Positions 5,009 to 6,145 of a stretch of DNA of 6,145 nucleotides are shown here, piece after piece. The number at the start of each line of letters is the position of its first letter. Position 1 is the first letter of the stretch. Origin of the DNA: Schlesneria sp. Lineage in GTDB: Bacteria > Planctomycetota > Planctomycetia > Planctomycetales > Planctomycetaceae. Under the pieces are notes generated by a model. It did no database searches, had not been told where the DNA came from, and saw only the letters and a list, made by a program, of their open reading frames with translations. The DNA lies in the NCBI GenBank assembly GCA_025353525.1, contig JANXOO010000421.1, forward strand, positions 1-6,145, written 5' to 3'. Made by a program: the position numbers and the translations under genes.

Positions 5009-6145
5009 TCAGGATACTTTGGCCGGTGCCTGACTGGGAACCTGAAAAACGTTGCGCGGGGCCAGAGCGTCTGCCGGAGCGGTCCGATCTGGAAGTTCCG
5101 ATTCTTGTGGAAGCGTCATGCGTTCAGGAGACAGAAGGCGTCTGGATTCGTCGAGTAAAAATTCGACGTTCATGAACGGTTCTGCTCCACTGTCATGCCA
5201 GCGAATCATGCCCTGTCCATCGATCAGAATTGTGGCATGGATTGGTAGCAATTCGAAATCGTCATAGGCCAGATATCGTTTGAAAACGTCCAGCGTCGCA
5301 TCCGAAACGAGCTTAAATGGAAATGACGCTTCTGAGGAATAAAGTTCTTGCGACTTCTTCAATTTTCCGACTCCGTCAGTACTGATCGCCACTAACGAGA
5401 TTCCGGCGTCGGCGAAATCCCGCTGCTTTGGGGCGAATGCCTGCAATTGACGAGCACAATGCAGACAGCCCTCACCCAGGTAGAACAGCAGTACCACCGG
5501 GCGACCACGGTATTCGGCGAGTTGATGCGGATGTCCGTCACCATCCGGCAATGACCATTCAGGCGCTGTCACGGGTTGCCAGGTGAAAGGACCAAGCGTC
5601 GTCAATTCCGGCAATTCGGCAGCGTTGTTCGCCACCGGTTTCGGCTTTCGCCAGTTTTGTCCGTATCCGAAATCATTGGCAACGGGCTGCAAACGGGTAA
5701 ACACCGGCAGATCCTGATCGATCGACCCCGAGATATCTCGCAAGTTTTCAAACGACAGACGTGCTTCGTCTTTTTTCTCGAGTCGCCACAGCAGGTGCAC
5801 GAGAGCTGCGAGCGGTTGTACCTGGTTCTTGCTGCGACCGACCCATTCGCGGAGTCGCTTCAGCGCATCGTCGGGTTTCCCGGAAAGGACTTCGACATCT
5901 GCCAGAAACGATTCGTCAACATCGTTGGCCTTGTTCAATCGGTCGAGTGCCTCGGCGGGCTTACTCTCGACCAGCAGGACATACCCCTGAAGTTCATCGA
6001 CCGCCCGCTCAAGGACTCGTATTCGTTCCGCCGTTGGTTGCATTGCCTGCGTACGTTTCGCTTCGACGGCCTTTGTGTCGTTTCCTTCAAATCGGGCTTT
6101 GGCGACAGCATCGTCGACCGCGATCTCGGATTCGTACTTCAATCG
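5009..6145 (-). CDS. TPR and AhpC/TSA-redoxin domain protein, C-terminal part (5' end outside window)
   Basis: The frame is open at the window edge. The first possible start inside it is a TTG at 6142, which I do not believe, so the gene is 5' partial. It ends at TGA (complement 5009-5011), leaving 378 visible codons. Numbering from the codon at 6142, residues about 40-135 are helical with TPR-like units (ALDRLNKAN, GKPDDALKRLREW, KKDEARLSFENL). A linker leads to a thioredoxin-fold peroxiredoxin-like domain at about 191-337. That domain opens with APEWSLPDGDG, has the strand VVLLFYLGEGCLHC (216-229), VAISTD (251-256), FPFKLVSD (274-281) and LPIHATILIDGQGMIRW (299-315). The CLHC motif at 226-229 is a thioredoxin-like CxxC in place of the PxxxTxxC peroxidatic motif of classical peroxiredoxins, which points to disulfide or thiol redox work rather than proven peroxidase activity. 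Residues 338-377 are a Pro/Ala-rich tail. Location in the cell cannot be told without the N-terminus. Confidence 0.88.
   Translation of the reverse strand, partial: RLKYESEIAVDDAVAKARFEGNDTKAVEAKRTQAMQPTAERIRVLERAVDELQGYVLLVESKPAEALDRLNKANDVDESFLADVEVLSGKPDDALKRLREWVGRSKNQVQPLAALVHLLWRLEKKDEARLSFENLRDISGSIDQDLPVFTRLQPVANDFGYGQNWRKPKPVANNAAELPELTTLGPFTWQPVTAPEWSLPDGDGHPHQLAEYRGRPVVLLFYLGEGCLHCARQLQAFAPKQRDFADAGISLVAISTDGVGKLKKSQELYSSEASFPFKLVSDATLDVFKRYLAYDDFELLPIHATILIDGQGMIRWHDSGAEPFMNVEFLLDESRRLLSPERMTLPQESELPDRTAPADALAPRNVFQVPSQAPAKVS

Noticed and set aside
4957..5267. Short + strand frames of about 60-72 codons overlapping the end of the redoxin gene
   Set aside because: They run antisense to a well-supported coding region, have Arg-rich composition typical of shadows, and show no ribosome-binding site.
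1..6145. CRISPR array, toxin-antitoxin, defence or phage module
   Set aside because: No regularly spaced direct repeats, no small paired genes and no nuclease, transposase, integrase or phage structural motifs were found on either strand.

Overview
The window most likely comes from a member of the Planctomycetota, or a close relative in the PVC group. This is inferred from the protein families together: a long WD40-repeat protein, a stand-alone SUMF1/FGE-sulfatase-fold protein, a TPR-plus-redoxin protein and a membrane-anchored LysM protein, all at moderate GC. No rRNA or other taxonomic marker is present, so the assignment is provisional.

Layout. On the + strand, positions 1-3211 hold three closely spaced reading frames. 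The first (1-1554, its 5' end outside the window) is almost entirely WD40 repeats, at least twelve. After 34 bp comes a 296-residue SUMF1/FGE-fold protein (1589-2479). It keeps the family's structural motifs but lacks the cysteine pair of true formylglycine-generating enzymes. Nine bases later a damaged locus begins (2489-3211). Its first ~65 codons read as the N-terminus of a FabH/KASIII-like beta-ketoacyl-ACP synthase broken by a +1 frameshift. The rest is an unrelated, unrecognised protein with one hydrophobic segment. Both parts happen to lie in one 240-codon open frame, so an automatic gene caller would report one ordinary hypothetical protein.

On the - strand, converging on that block, are a LysM-domain protein with an N-terminal membrane anchor (3289-4425) and, upstream of it in the same direction, a TPR/redoxin-family protein (5009 to the window edge, 5' partial). 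The 583-bp gap between them (4426-5008) is the main non-coding region. It holds a strong Shine-Dalgarno and possible leader hairpins for the LysM gene, a 10-bp direct repeat, a perfect 16-bp palindrome, a weak - strand terminator candidate, and a 64-bp element with 22-nt inverted arms that looks like a dispersed palindromic repeat.

How the genes may work together. The + strand WD40 and SUMF1-fold genes are spaced like an operon and may act in a protein-interaction or signalling role, but the sequence gives no substrate. The two - strand genes look like separate envelope/redox housekeeping functions. I see no defence system, CRISPR array, tRNA, transposase or phage gene. The best candidates for something not described before are the decayed chimeric locus at 2489-3211 and the palindromic element at 4849-4912.
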